A DNA stretch of 22,001 bases. Origin: Bacteroidales bacterium. GTDB taxonomy: Bacteria; Bacteroidota; Bacteroidia; Bacteroidales; SM23-62. Below the pieces are notes generated by a model. The model worked only from the letters and a program-made list of their open reading frames with translations. It was not told the DNA's origin and made no database searches. The DNA is taken from contig JADHVS010000051.1 in NCBI GenBank assembly GCA_016783865.1, forward strand, positions 1 through 22,001, in the 5' to 3' direction. Of the stretch, positions 1-7,823 are shown in pieces. The translations under genes and the position numbers were made by a program. The first letter of the stretch is position 1. Every line of letters begins with the position of its first letter.

Positions 1-93
1 GGGTTGGATTATTTATGGTACAATAATCCCCAGAATCTCCCATATGACAAAAGAAAAGTAAGTGAACTGCAGTATTGGTGTATTGAATTGTAA
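1..93 (+). CDS. C-terminal fragment of an unidentified protein
   Basis: Frame 1 is open from the first base and stops at TAA 91-93, giving 30 residues that end in LQYWCIEL. The segment is rich in aromatic and polar residues (DYLWYNNPQNLPYDKR) and reads like genuine coding sequence rather than chance. The rest of the gene lies to the left of the window. The fragment is too short for me to assign a family. It converges with the leftward lipoprotein gene that ends at 327, and the gap between them holds the palindromic repeat cluster. Confidence 0.55.
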   Translation, partial: GLDYLWYNNPQNLPYDKRKVSELQYWCIEL

Positions 94-118
94 AAAAAGG
101 CCGGTTCCGAATAGAGTA

Positions 119-323
119 GTCATCCTGAAGCACAGAACTCAGGAACTGAGATTCATAATGTACTTGACATCTATAGTCATCCCGAACTTGTTTCGGGATC
201 TAAACAGCTGATAATCAGATGCTGAAACAAGTTCAGCATGACGATACTTTTAAATGATGTCATTAGCAATTTATTTCAGGATCTCCTTCGCATTATGAGA
301 TTCCGAAACTAGTTCGGAATGAC
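119..323. repeat. Cluster of REP-like palindromic repeats
   Basis: This 233-base convergent gap (94-326) holds copies of one 26-base palindromic unit. Copies lie at 176-201 (plus), 217-242 (minus), 259-284 (plus, degenerate) and 298-323 (minus). Each intact copy starts GTCAT, contains a stem around an AACTTGTTT-like core, and ends ATCT. Stems are cccgaa/ttcggg with a 5-base loop (181-197), tgctgaa/ttcagca (220-238) and ttccgaa/ttcggaa (301-319). A fifth, weaker relative starts at 119 (gtcatcctga, with tcagg at 139-143). The copy at 298-323 starts only a few bases past the stop of the lipoprotein gene, so it could act as a 3' stabiliser or weak terminator. I see no transposase nearby. Confidence 0.8.
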
Positions 324-326
324 AAT

Positions 327-1421
327 CTATTCCGGCATCAATTCAGCCAGTTTATTTTTCAGGTCCTCTCCCCTCAGGTTCTTCTCAATGATAATACCCT
401 CTTTATCCAGAATCATGCTGCTTGGGATGGAGTTGACACCATACATATTGGATACTGCATTACCCCATCCCTTGAGATCCGAGACATGTGTCCAGGTCAG
501 CCCGTCATCTTCGATGGCTTTTAACCATGCTTCTTTATCCTCATCAAGCGAAACCCCGATGACATCAAATCCCTTATCATGAAATTCCTTATAACAGGCC
601 ACAACATTGGGATTTTCCTCGCGGCAGGGTCCGCACCATGCGGCCCAGAAATCTATCAGCAGATAACTTCCGTAAAGGGAAGAAAGGGTAACAGGATTAC
701 CTTCCTGATCGTTCTGGGTAAAGTCAATGGCAGGTTGTCCAATGGCAACCTTTTTGAGTTTTTCGACCCTCTCTTTGAGGTCGGCCACTATAGCTGTGGT
801 TGCAAGGGAAGGATCGAGTAGCGCAAGGAATTCTTCAATTTCTTCTGTTTCCATACTATAAGAGATCCTTTGCAGGGCTGAAGGTGCTATATATGATGAA
901 GGATTTTTGCGGATAAAATCTTTCTGGAATTGTTCAGCAGAATCATAGATCGAATCCATCATCTCGTCCAACTGCTTCATGGTTTCTTCATCATTATTCT
1001 CTTCAGCTTCCCTGTACTTCTGGTATGGTTCACGGGTCTGTTCATATATATCCCTTACCTCATCCTGGAAGGCAGTATATTCATCCTGGACAGCTGAACC
1101 GGTAATTTCAGCCTTGTACAGGGTATCTGCATGTGCAGTGAGGGTCATTTCACTGTTCTCAATCCATATTGCTGCCGATCCCCTTTTTCCTTCTATAGAT
1201 AAATAGTACATCTCCGGGATTTCAACCGTTCCGGTGATAGTGAACAATCCCTCTGTGACTTCGGCTGAATCAATTTTAACGAATTCACCGTCAGCCCGTT
1301 TCTGGAGATAGATTTTGCCCTCAGGATATTCCTCAAGTGTACCATTAATAGTATATTGAGCAGGCTGGGAACAGGAGAACAGGAATGCCAGGAAAAGCAG
1401 TAAAGAAATTACATTTTTCAT
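327..1421 (-). CDS. TlpA-like thiol-disulfide oxidoreductase lipoprotein (DUF4369 + AhpC/TSA)
   Basis: This is a 364-residue periplasm-facing, probably lipid-anchored thioredoxin-fold protein. The N-terminus MKNVISLLLFLAFLFSC is a lipoprotein signal peptide with the lipid-bearing Cys at residue 17. Residues about 20-120 resemble the DUF4369 domain common in Bacteroidota TlpA-type proteins. A helical acidic linker follows. The C-terminal domain carries the redox motif WCGPC (Cys263 and Cys266) and the cis-Pro loop NSIPSS. The family reduces or isomerises disulfides in envelope proteins, often for cytochrome maturation or stress response. The frame extends 12 codons further upstream (to 1457), but I chose the Met at 1421 because the signal peptide starts there and the longer start would overlap a candidate promoter. 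The gene is the last of the leftward group; its substrate is unknown. Confidence 0.88.
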   Translation of the reverse strand: MKNVISLLLFLAFLFSCSQPAQYTINGTLEEYPEGKIYLQKRADGEFVKIDSAEVTEGLFTITGTVEIPEMYYLSIEGKRGSAAIWIENSEMTLTAHADTLYKAEITGSAVQDEYTAFQDEVRDIYEQTREPYQKYREAEENNDEETMKQLDEMMDSIYDSAEQFQKDFIRKNPSSYIAPSALQRISYSMETEEIEEFLALLDPSLATTAIVADLKERVEKLKKVAIGQPAIDFTQNDQEGNPVTLSSLYGSYLLIDFWAAWCGPCREENPNVVACYKEFHDKGFDVIGVSLDEDKEAWLKAIEDDGLTWTHVSDLKGWGNAVSNMYGVNSIPSSMILDKEGIIIEKNLRGEDLKNKLAELMPE

Positions 1422-1450
1422 TTTAATATTTTTTAGGTTTAGCGGAGTGA

Positions 1451-1458
1451 CAAACATA
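1451..1458 (-). promoter_or_regulatory. Candidate -7 box for the TlpA-like gene
   Basis: On the minus strand this reads TATGTTTG, matching the Bacteroidota -7 consensus TAnnTTTG about 30 bases upstream of the chosen start at 1421. I see no good -33 TTG at the usual spacing, so it is only a candidate. Confidence 0.35.
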
Positions 1459-1519
1459 CAGAAAAATCTTTAAGAAAAGGGTATTCAAACGATACTGTAT
1501 CAGCAACTTCAAGCAGGCA

Positions 1520-2614
1520 TTACGGTTTGATTTTCTTATACTCTTCCATGATTTGCTTAGCCGCATGAAATGAACTGAGTTCACGGTTCATTACCTTTTT
1601 CTCAAGTCCTTTTATCCGTGATTTGATTTCTGGAACAGAATAAAAATCAAGGGTCAGGGATTCATGAATAAATTCATACATCCAGTTTTTTGCCTGCTGA
1701 TTTCGGTTTTCCTGAAAAAATCCATTCTCTTTGGTTAAATGAGCATACTCCAGGATGGCTTCCCAGATGTCATCCAAACCTTTCCCTTCCAATGCAGAGC
1801 AAGTGAGTACTTTGGGTATCCATCCTGAGACAGCAGGCGGATACAAATGAAGAGCGTTCTGGTATTCGGTTTTTGCCTTGCCGGCCTTTTCCATGTTGGT
1901 CCCATCTGCCTTGGTAATGGCTATCAGGTCGGCCATTTCCATGATCCCACGCTTAATCCCCTGCAGTTCATCACCGGCTCCGGAAAGCATAAGCAACAGA
2001 AAGAAATCAACCATTGAGTGGACTGTTGTTTCAGACTGACCTACACCCACTGTTTCCACCAGGATCACATCGAAGCCAGCCGATTCACAAAGGATTATCG
2101 TTTCGCGTGTTTTTCTCGCCACCCCACCCAGCGAACCCCCTGATGGTGATGGCCTGATAAAAGCATTCAGATCCTGCGACAATTCCTCCATTCTTGTTTT
2201 GTCGCCCATGATACTGCCACCTGAGCGTTCGCTGCTGGGATCAATGGCAAGTACAGCCAGTTTGTGATCCATAGCAGTTATGCTTTTCCCCATACTTTCT
2301 ATAAAGGTACTTTTACCTACGCCAGGCACCCCGGTTATCCCGATCCTTAAAGCATTACCTGAATGCGGGATACAACCCTCAATAATCCTGGCAGCAATCT
2401 CCTGGTGCTCCGGCAGGGAACTCTCGACCAATGTAATGGCCCGACTCAATAAAGTCCTGTTCTGATCCAGGATCCCATGGATGTATTGTCCGGGCTGAAG
2501 AATTTCCTTTTTCCTGGTTTTAAATTTCTGAAGGGCTTCCCGGCTTATCGAATCGGGCTGCGTAACACCATTGCTCAGATGCAATGTACCTTTTGCTTTT
2601 TTCCTGGATGGCAT
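1520..2614 (-). CDS. meaB: Methylmalonyl-CoA mutase-associated GTPase MeaB (ArgK/LAO family)
   Basis: This is a 364-residue G3E-family P-loop GTPase. MeaB protects and loads adenosylcobalamin on methylmalonyl-CoA mutase and uses GTP hydrolysis for gating. Visible motifs are Walker A GVPGVGKST (95-103), DPSSERSGGSIMGDKTRM (125-142), the signature PSPSGGSLGGVARKTRE, the switch region ETVGVGQSE (187-195) and the base-specificity motif TKAD (234-237). Length and motif order fit full-length MeaB, and older databases call the family LAO/AO transport ATPase ArgK. The mutase genes themselves are not in this window. It lies 70 bases downstream of the thioredoxin-like gene on the same strand, with no obvious promoter between, so co-transcription is plausible. 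Confidence 0.93.
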   Translation of the reverse strand: MPSRKKAKGTLHLSNGVTQPDSISREALQKFKTRKKEILQPGQYIHGILDQNRTLLSRAITLVESSLPEHQEIAARIIEGCIPHSGNALRIGITGVPGVGKSTFIESMGKSITAMDHKLAVLAIDPSSERSGGSIMGDKTRMEELSQDLNAFIRPSPSGGSLGGVARKTRETIILCESAGFDVILVETVGVGQSETTVHSMVDFFLLLMLSGAGDELQGIKRGIMEMADLIAITKADGTNMEKAGKAKTEYQNALHLYPPAVSGWIPKVLTCSALEGKGLDDIWEAILEYAHLTKENGFFQENRNQQAKNWMYEFIHESLTLDFYSVPEIKSRIKGLEKKVMNRELSSFHAAKQIMEEYKKIKP

Positions 2615-2684
2615 GGGTGTTTTCCTTTACTTTGATCGAAGATAAGGAAAGTTGCCATAAAGACAAAGGGAATGAATCCGGGGA

Positions 2685-3029
2685 TCAGGCAAAATGCTCG
2701 TCCAGAATTGCCTGGACCTGCTCCTTGCTCTGGACGCTTGTAGTGGCCTTCACCACCTCCCCATTTTTATAATATACAGTAAAGGGCAATCCCATAAATC
2801 CCTGGCATTCCGGCAGGTTTCTGATCATTTGTGCTTCCGGCGAATCGAAAGCCATATCCCTGAATTCAACATGGGGATAACTGTTCTCAAGCTCGGTAAT
2901 GGCCTGGTAAACAGGGACACACATGGGTCCCATCCTGCCGCAGCAGATCATCAGATTTTCATGATCCTTTAGTACTTGATTATATTCAGCCCCATCGGCA
3001 ACATGTTTCAGGTTGGTTGGAAGAGTCAT
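2685..3029 (-). CDS. Small thioredoxin-like protein with expanded C-x6-C active site
   Basis: This is a 114-residue cytoplasmic protein without a signal peptide. Its pattern is that of a thioredoxin fold: a strand NLMICC, the active-site loop, helix VPVYQAITELENSY, strand VEFRDMAF, the cis-Pro segment GFMGLPFTVYY, then KNGEVV and a final helix. In place of WCGPC it has CCGRMGPMC, with Cys29, Cys30 and Cys37, so the redox pair would be C-x6-C or a single Cys. Similar proteins annotated simply as thioredoxin occur, to my recollection, in other anaerobic Bacteroidota. It is transcribed leftward and probably leads into meaB. A perfect 16-base palindrome and a -7 box lie just upstream. Its redox partner is unknown, and redox activity is an inference. 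Confidence 0.75.
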   Translation of the reverse strand: MTLPTNLKHVADGAEYNQVLKDHENLMICCGRMGPMCVPVYQAITELENSYPHVEFRDMAFDSPEAQMIRNLPECQGFMGLPFTVYYKNGEVVKATTSVQSKEQVQAILDEHFA

Positions 3030-3068
3030 TCTTATTCGATTTTATCAGTTTGTAATATTAAATCAATT

Positions 3069-3084
3069 ATCTAGATATCTAGAT
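3069..3084. promoter_or_regulatory. Perfect 16-base palindrome, candidate operator
   Basis: The sequence atctagatatctagat is its own reverse complement. It starts 40 bases upstream of the thioredoxin-like start codon and directly downstream of a -7 box, so it would sit at the start of the transcript. That placement suits a repressor operator, though no regulator can be assigned. The rest of the gap 3030-3160 shows only AT-rich sequence. Confidence 0.4.
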
Positions 3085-3093
3085 TCATGAATG

Positions 3094-3101
3094 CAAAAGT
3101 A
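3094..3101 (-). promoter_or_regulatory. Candidate -7 box for the thioredoxin-like/meaB transcript
   Basis: The minus strand reads TACTTTTG, matching TAnnTTTG. Transcription would begin near 3087, next to the palindrome at 3069-3084. No -33 element at 19-base spacing is evident. Confidence 0.4.
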
Positions 3102-3160
3102 AATAAAAAAACGCAAAGATCATCAGGTCCTTGCGGGTTATAATGATATGCTACAAAATG

Positions 3161-4246
3161 TTAATTAACTACATCCCCTTTTACCCAGAGCACCGTCCTG
3201 CTGTGCTTGGGATCATTGGAGATCACAGTAATAGTCTTATTTTGCTTGCCCACCTTGCCAGCCGAATTAAAGATCACTTTCATAGTGGTAGTGGCTCCTG
3301 CCTTGATGACATCATCCACCGGGCTCACAGCAGTACAACCGCAGCTGGCCTTTACTTTCCGAATGATCAGGTCGCTTTTCCCATTGTTGGTAATGGTAAA
3401 GTTATGCTCTACTTTCTCTCCCTGCTTGATCTCATTGAACTCAAAGGTATGATTATCAAAACTGATGGCCGGAGCGTTAGCCATTTGCTCCGGAGTCAGT
3501 GCTGAAAAATCTTCTTCAATGGTGGCACTGATCGTCAAACTGTTGGCATTTCCCGACTCTCCATTCACAAGGATATTCACCCTGTCGATAACAAATCCCC
3601 AGTCATTCTTACCTTCACTGTTATAGGTGGCTTCAATTAGTCCCTTTTCATTGGGTTTCAGTGTGGCCGGATTAGCAGCAATGGTAATGTGACCAGGTAT
3701 CCTGTCAAAAGAAATATTTACCGGTTCTTCAGAAACATTGATTATTTCCATCACCTGCGTGCTCTTTTGACCCTTTACCACCTGTGCAAAACTCATGTGA
3801 TTTGATTTCAGCCTGATCTTACCCATACTATACCGGTAAATATCTTCAATCCCTTCGGGTTTGGGAATTACGTCACCCAGTATCCGCAATATTTTATTGG
3901 GAGTTGTGGCATTGGAAATTACGGTAATGCTTTTATTGAAAGGTCCCGGCCTGCTTTTAGGATTATACGTTGCGCTGACAAATCCTTTATTTCCGGGAAG
4001 GACAGGCTCCTTCGACCAATTGGGTGAGGTACAGCCACAACTGGCACGTACCTGTGAAATAATTAATGGTTTACTACCTGTATTGATAAACTCAAAACTA
4101 TATGTTACCGTACCATCCGCTTCTTCGATCTTACCAAAATCATGCTGTTCCTTGTCAAAAGAGATATTGGCATCCATGGTCTGACCATAGGTGTAAGTGA
4201 CTGTGGCAAAAACCAATATAATGACTGGAACTATAAACTTTTTCAT
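3161..4246 (-). CDS. Secreted DUF1573 protein with three Ig-like repeats
   Basis: This 361-residue exported protein starts with a signal peptide (MKKFIVPVIILVFATVTYTYG, cleavage near residue 21-22). It contains three immunoglobulin-like repeats. Repeat 1 (about 27-125) and repeat 3 (about 260-361) are clear DUF1573 domains with the hallmark ASCGCT (cysteines near 70/72 and 301/303) and a closing ITVISN...GDV strand. The middle repeat (about 135-245) has the same strand pattern (MEIINVSEEPVNI, LIEATYNSEG) but no Cys pair. DUF1573 proteins are abundant in Bacteroidota envelopes and their function is not established. The gene has its own candidate promoter and diverges from the large barrel gene at 4516. 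Confidence 0.88.
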   Translation of the reverse strand: MKKFIVPVIILVFATVTYTYGQTMDANISFDKEQHDFGKIEEADGTVTYSFEFINTGSKPLIISQVRASCGCTSPNWSKEPVLPGNKGFVSATYNPKSRPGPFNKSITVISNATTPNKILRILGDVIPKPEGIEDIYRYSMGKIRLKSNHMSFAQVVKGQKSTQVMEIINVSEEPVNISFDRIPGHITIAANPATLKPNEKGLIEATYNSEGKNDWGFVIDRVNILVNGESGNANSLTISATIEEDFSALTPEQMANAPAISFDNHTFEFNEIKQGEKVEHNFTITNNGKSDLIIRKVKASCGCTAVSPVDDVIKAGATTTMKVIFNSAGKVGKQNKTITVISNDPKHSRTVLWVKGDVVN

Positions 4247-4299
4247 TGCTCTTCCGTTTTTACTTAAATTATTCTTTGGATCCTGACGACTTTAATCAG

Positions 4300-4307
4300 C
4301 AAAATTA
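4300..4307 (-). promoter_or_regulatory. Candidate -7 box for the DUF1573 gene
   Basis: The minus strand reads TAATTTTG, matching TAnnTTTG, about 54 bases upstream of the ATG at 4246. No convincing -33 motif is seen. Confidence 0.35.
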
Positions 4308-4371
4308 ACAATAATATATTTTATTTGTGCATGTATGACCCTATTATTGGTATGAAGGTTGCATGAAACGT

Positions 4372-4424
4372 CCATGATAATATTTTCATCAACTTATGCG
4401 ATATTAATGAAAATATTATCATGG
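4372..4424. repeat. Perfect 18-bp inverted repeat between divergent genes
   Basis: The left arm ccatgataatattttcat (4372-4389) is the exact reverse complement of the right arm (4407-4424), with a 17-base spacer. A second short inverted repeat, catgaga (4432-4438) and tctcatg (4461-4467), follows. There is no T-tract, and the element lies upstream of both divergent genes, so an operator or a cruciform/RNA-structure role fits better than a terminator. Confidence 0.7.
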
Positions 4425-4487
4425 TAAGTTACATGAGACCATTATTTCATAAATATGTTTTCTCATGAAATTTGATTTAAATATATG

Positions 4488-4495
4488 TACCTTTG
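4488..4495 (+). promoter_or_regulatory. -7 box for the TolB-like barrel gene
   Basis: TACCTTTG matches TAnnTTTG and is identical to the boxes upstream of the ferredoxin gene and the crp-like gene. It lies 20 bases before the ATG at 4516, predicting a very short leader. A TTTG at 4471-4474 lies closer than the usual -33 spacing. Confidence 0.5.
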
Positions 4496-4515
4496 AGCCC
4501 TACAACGCGTGAATT

Positions 4516-7500
4516 ATGAGCCGTTGGCTTCACATAATCCTCCTGATAATAACTTCCATTTTGATATTTTCACCGCAAGTATCAGGCCAGTTCTATTATG
4601 GTCACCAGATGGATTTCGGGAAAAACAGGGTTCAGTTCAACGATTTTTACTGGTATTTCTACCGGTATGAAGATTTTGACACCTATTTTAACCAGCAGGG
4701 AAAAAACCTGGCCAATTATACCTCAGATTACCTTCACAAAGAAATCAGTCGCATTGAGAGTTTTTTCGACTACGAATTAGAGAACAGGCTTATCTTCATT
4801 GTGTATAACAAACTAACCGATTTCCGTCAAAGTAACATCGGACTGGTAACGGGTAAAGATGATTACAATACCGGGGGTGTGACCAAAATTATTAACAATA
4901 AAGTATTTATCTATTTTGATGGAGACCACAAGAAATTTGAAGAACAGATCAGCGCAGCTATTACAGAGGTGCTTATCAATGAAATGTTGTATGGGAACCA
5001 GTTGCGGGAAAATGTTACCAACTCAACTCTTATTGAATTGCCGGACTGGTACCTGAAAGGGCTGATCTCATATGTATCTGTCAACTGGGATACGCAGATT
5101 GAAGATGAAGTTAAGGACGGAATCCTGAACGAACGATATGATAAATTTAACCGGCTCACTGGAAATGATGCAGTGAGTGCAGGACACAGTTTCTGGCGCT
5201 TCATTGCAGAAAATTATGGAGAATCTGTTATTCCCAATATCATTTACCTGACACGCATCAACAAAAACTCAAACAGCGGATTTCTCTATGTGCTTGGATT
5301 CAACATCAAGGAATTATCATATGAGTGGGAAGCATATTACAGGGATATCTTTGATGAATCAAAAGTAGCCCGTGAATTCCCGGAGAGCGGCAAAGTATTC
5401 AAAAAAACAAATCAAAAGAAAGTTTATAACCAGTTAAGGATTAGTCCCGACGGAAAGTATATAGCTTACTCCACTAACCAATTCGGTCAATATAGAATTT
5501 ATCTGTATGACACAGATACAGACAAAAATGAAAAGATAATCCAGCGAGAACACCGACTCGACCAGATACCTGACCTGACTTATCCTGTGTTGAACTGGCA
5601 TCCTACCGGGAAGATCCTCAGTTTCTTTACGGAAGAAGAAGGTGGAATTAAGCTTTACTATTATATTCTTGAGACCGAAGAGCTCACCCCCCGCAACATG
5701 CCGTTTTTTGAAAAAATACTTGATTTCTCATATTCCGATGATGGTTTTAAAATGGTCATTTCTGGTATTAATCGCGGTCAGTCCGATATTTATGTTCATA
5801 CCCTTTCATCGGGAACAAACCAGCGAATCACCTCAGACATTTATGATGATTTTAATCCCCGGTTTGTGAATGGCTCAACAAAGATCATCTTCAGCTCTAA
5901 CCGGCCTGCCGATACAACCGGGTATTACAAAGAGGGTGAAGCCCTGATGAGTAAAAACCTGACTCACGATCTTTACATTACCGACTTCACGAAACGGCCA
6001 TTCGAACTGAGAAGGGTATCCAACTACGAATTTGTCAATGATGTCAAACCCATTGAACTCGGCAACAACCAGTTCATCTTTCTGAGTGACCATAACGGGA
6101 TCATCAACAGGCATGTCGCCAGGTACGACAGCGCTATCAGTTTTGTCGACACAACAACACACTACCGGTATTTCTCCAACAGCTACCCGGTCACTAACTT
6201 CTCAAGGAATATCAGGGATTTCGATATTAACAAGAGAGCCGGCAAAGTAACGGATATACTCTATTATAATGGCCGCTACAATATATATTCGAGCCCCCTG
6301 GAAATCCGTTCTGACAAATATTTTGGTGATTATTCCAACACACCCTTTATTGAAGAGAAAACAAAGGCTCTTGCAGAAGCCGACAGCCTTCAGAAAGTCA
6401 GGAAAGACATCATCGCTATCCACGACATTGAAGATAACCAGATCATAACCGATCAGGCCGATACGATCCGGCTTGACAGAGGAGTGATAGACATTAACAA
6501 CTATATTTTCGAGGTTGAAAAATTGAATTACTATAATCAAAAATTCAATCAGGACAATATTAACCTGGTATTGGATACCACTGATTTCAGACGGCCAACA
6601 CCCAGGATATATGAGACTGCTTTTTATACCAATTACCTTGCTACCCAGATTGACTTCAGCTTCCTGGGTGCATCTTATCAGGCCTTTACAGGGGGAGCAG
6701 TCTATTATAATCCCGGTTTTAACCTGATGTTTAAATTAGGAACAAATGATCTGTTTGAAGATTATAAGCTCACTGCCGGAGTCAGGTTTTCAGCAGATTT
6801 CGACAGCAACGAATACCTGTTGAGTTATGAGAACCTGAAAAGAAGGTTGAATAAACAGTTTGTATTTCACCGGCAGGTGTTTAAAAGCTTTACCCAATCA
6901 CAGTCTTCAATAGTCAAATCTTTCTCACATAATCTCATGTATATCCTCCGATGGCCCTTCAGCCAGGTCGGCGCATTCGAAGGAACCGTTTCGGGCAGGC
7001 AGGACAAACTTGTTTTCCTGTCGACCGATTTGGATAACCTGAACGAGGAGAACATAAACTACTATTGGGCAAGTGTGAAACTGGCCTATATCTTTGACAA
7101 TACGCGCCATCTTGGCATCAATCTTTATCATGGAACACGGTTCAAAATTTTCTCAGAAGCCTACCAGCAACTAAATGATAAAAAATACGACTTGTATACT
7201 GTTGGGGGTGACTTCAGGCATTATTTAAAGGTTCACAGGACACTGATCTGGGCCAACAGGTTTGCAACCGGGGCTTCATTTGGAAGAAGTCGTCTGATAT
7301 ATTACCTGGGAAGTGTGGATAACTGGACCAATTTCAGCACCAGGGTTGAGACATTTGACCAGAGCATCCCCATTGACTATTCAAAAAATTATGTCTATCA
7401 GACACTGGCCACAAACATGCGGGGATTTACACAAAACATCCGAAATGGTGACAGGTTTGCAGTCTACAATTCCGAACTCAGATGGCCGGTCATTCGTTAT

Positions 7501-7809
7501 TTTGCCAACCATCCCATCAGCTCAAATTTCTGGAATAATTTAGCATTTGTCGGATTTTTTGATGTGGGAACGGCATGGAATGGTTTACATCCATGGTCAG
7601 GTGAAAATGCCTATGACAACGAAGTGATTGAAAACGGTCCGCTCCTTGTCACGATCGACTCGAACCGGGAACCTGTTGTTTATGGCTATGGACTGGGTGT
7701 TAGAAGTATGTTACTGGGATATTTCATCCGGTTAGACTGGGCATGGGGTGTTGAAAACAAGGTAGTCCTGCCGCGTATATTCTATTTATCACTGCTTCTC
7801 GATTTTTAA
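4516..7809 (+). CDS. TolB-like outer-membrane protein: pseudo-peptidase, beta-propeller and C-terminal barrel
   Basis: This 1097-residue exported protein has a signal peptide at residues 1-24 (ending QVSGQ). Residues about 50-280 resemble a peptidase-MA/gluzincin domain: ITEVLINEML (149-158) sits where HExxH would be, followed by LPDWYLKGLISY (175-186). Both histidines are absent, so the domain is probably inactive. Residues about 300-500 hold PD40/WD-type propeller blades, for example LRISPDGKYIAYST, LNWHPTGKILSFFT, FSYSDDGFKMVISG and KIIFSSNRPAD. From about 700 to the end there are alternating amphipathic strands typical of an outer-membrane barrel related to the bacterial surface antigen family, ending in a terminal Phe. 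Such proteins are commonly annotated TolB-like. The function is not established; a scaffold or export role is inference. The TauE-like gene follows 14 bases later. Confidence 0.82.
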   Translation: MSRWLHIILLIITSILIFSPQVSGQFYYGHQMDFGKNRVQFNDFYWYFYRYEDFDTYFNQQGKNLANYTSDYLHKEISRIESFFDYELENRLIFIVYNKLTDFRQSNIGLVTGKDDYNTGGVTKIINNKVFIYFDGDHKKFEEQISAAITEVLINEMLYGNQLRENVTNSTLIELPDWYLKGLISYVSVNWDTQIEDEVKDGILNERYDKFNRLTGNDAVSAGHSFWRFIAENYGESVIPNIIYLTRINKNSNSGFLYVLGFNIKELSYEWEAYYRDIFDESKVAREFPESGKVFKKTNQKKVYNQLRISPDGKYIAYSTNQFGQYRIYLYDTDTDKNEKIIQREHRLDQIPDLTYPVLNWHPTGKILSFFTEEEGGIKLYYYILETEELTPRNMPFFEKILDFSYSDDGFKMVISGINRGQSDIYVHTLSSGTNQRITSDIYDDFNPRFVNGSTKIIFSSNRPADTTGYYKEGEALMSKNLTHDLYITDFTKRPFELRRVSNYEFVNDVKPIELGNNQFIFLSDHNGIINRHVARYDSAISFVDTTTHYRYFSNSYPVTNFSRNIRDFDINKRAGKVTDILYYNGRYNIYSSPLEIRSDKYFGDYSNTPFIEEKTKALAEADSLQKVRKDIIAIHDIEDNQIITDQADTIRLDRGVIDINNYIFEVEKLNYYNQKFNQDNINLVLDTTDFRRPTPRIYETAFYTNYLATQIDFSFLGASYQAFTGGAVYYNPGFNLMFKLGTNDLFEDYKLTAGVRFSADFDSNEYLLSYENLKRRLNKQFVFHRQVFKSFTQSQSSIVKSFSHNLMYILRWPFSQVGAFEGTVSGRQDKLVFLSTDLDNLNEENINYYWASVKLAYIFDNTRHLGINLYHGTRFKIFSEAYQQLNDKKYDLYTVGGDFRHYLKVHRTLIWANRFATGASFGRSRLIYYLGSVDNWTNFSTRVETFDQSIPIDYSKNYVYQTLATNMRGFTQNIRNGDRFAVYNSELRWPVIRYFANHPISSNFWNNLAFVGFFDVGTAWNGLHPWSGENAYDNEVIENGPLLVTIDSNREPVVYGYGLGVRSMLLGYFIRLDWAWGVENKVVLPRIFYLSLLLDF

Positions 7810-7823
7810 CTGACAATCCAGAT

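Noticed and set aside
1422..1457. Twelve-codon upstream extension of the TlpA-like lipoprotein
   Set aside because: It would bury the lipoprotein signal peptide inside the chain and overlaps a candidate -7 box.
5875..6540. Antisense open frames inside the large barrel gene
   Set aside because: They lie wholly within a well-supported coding gene on the other strand and show no protein-like domains.
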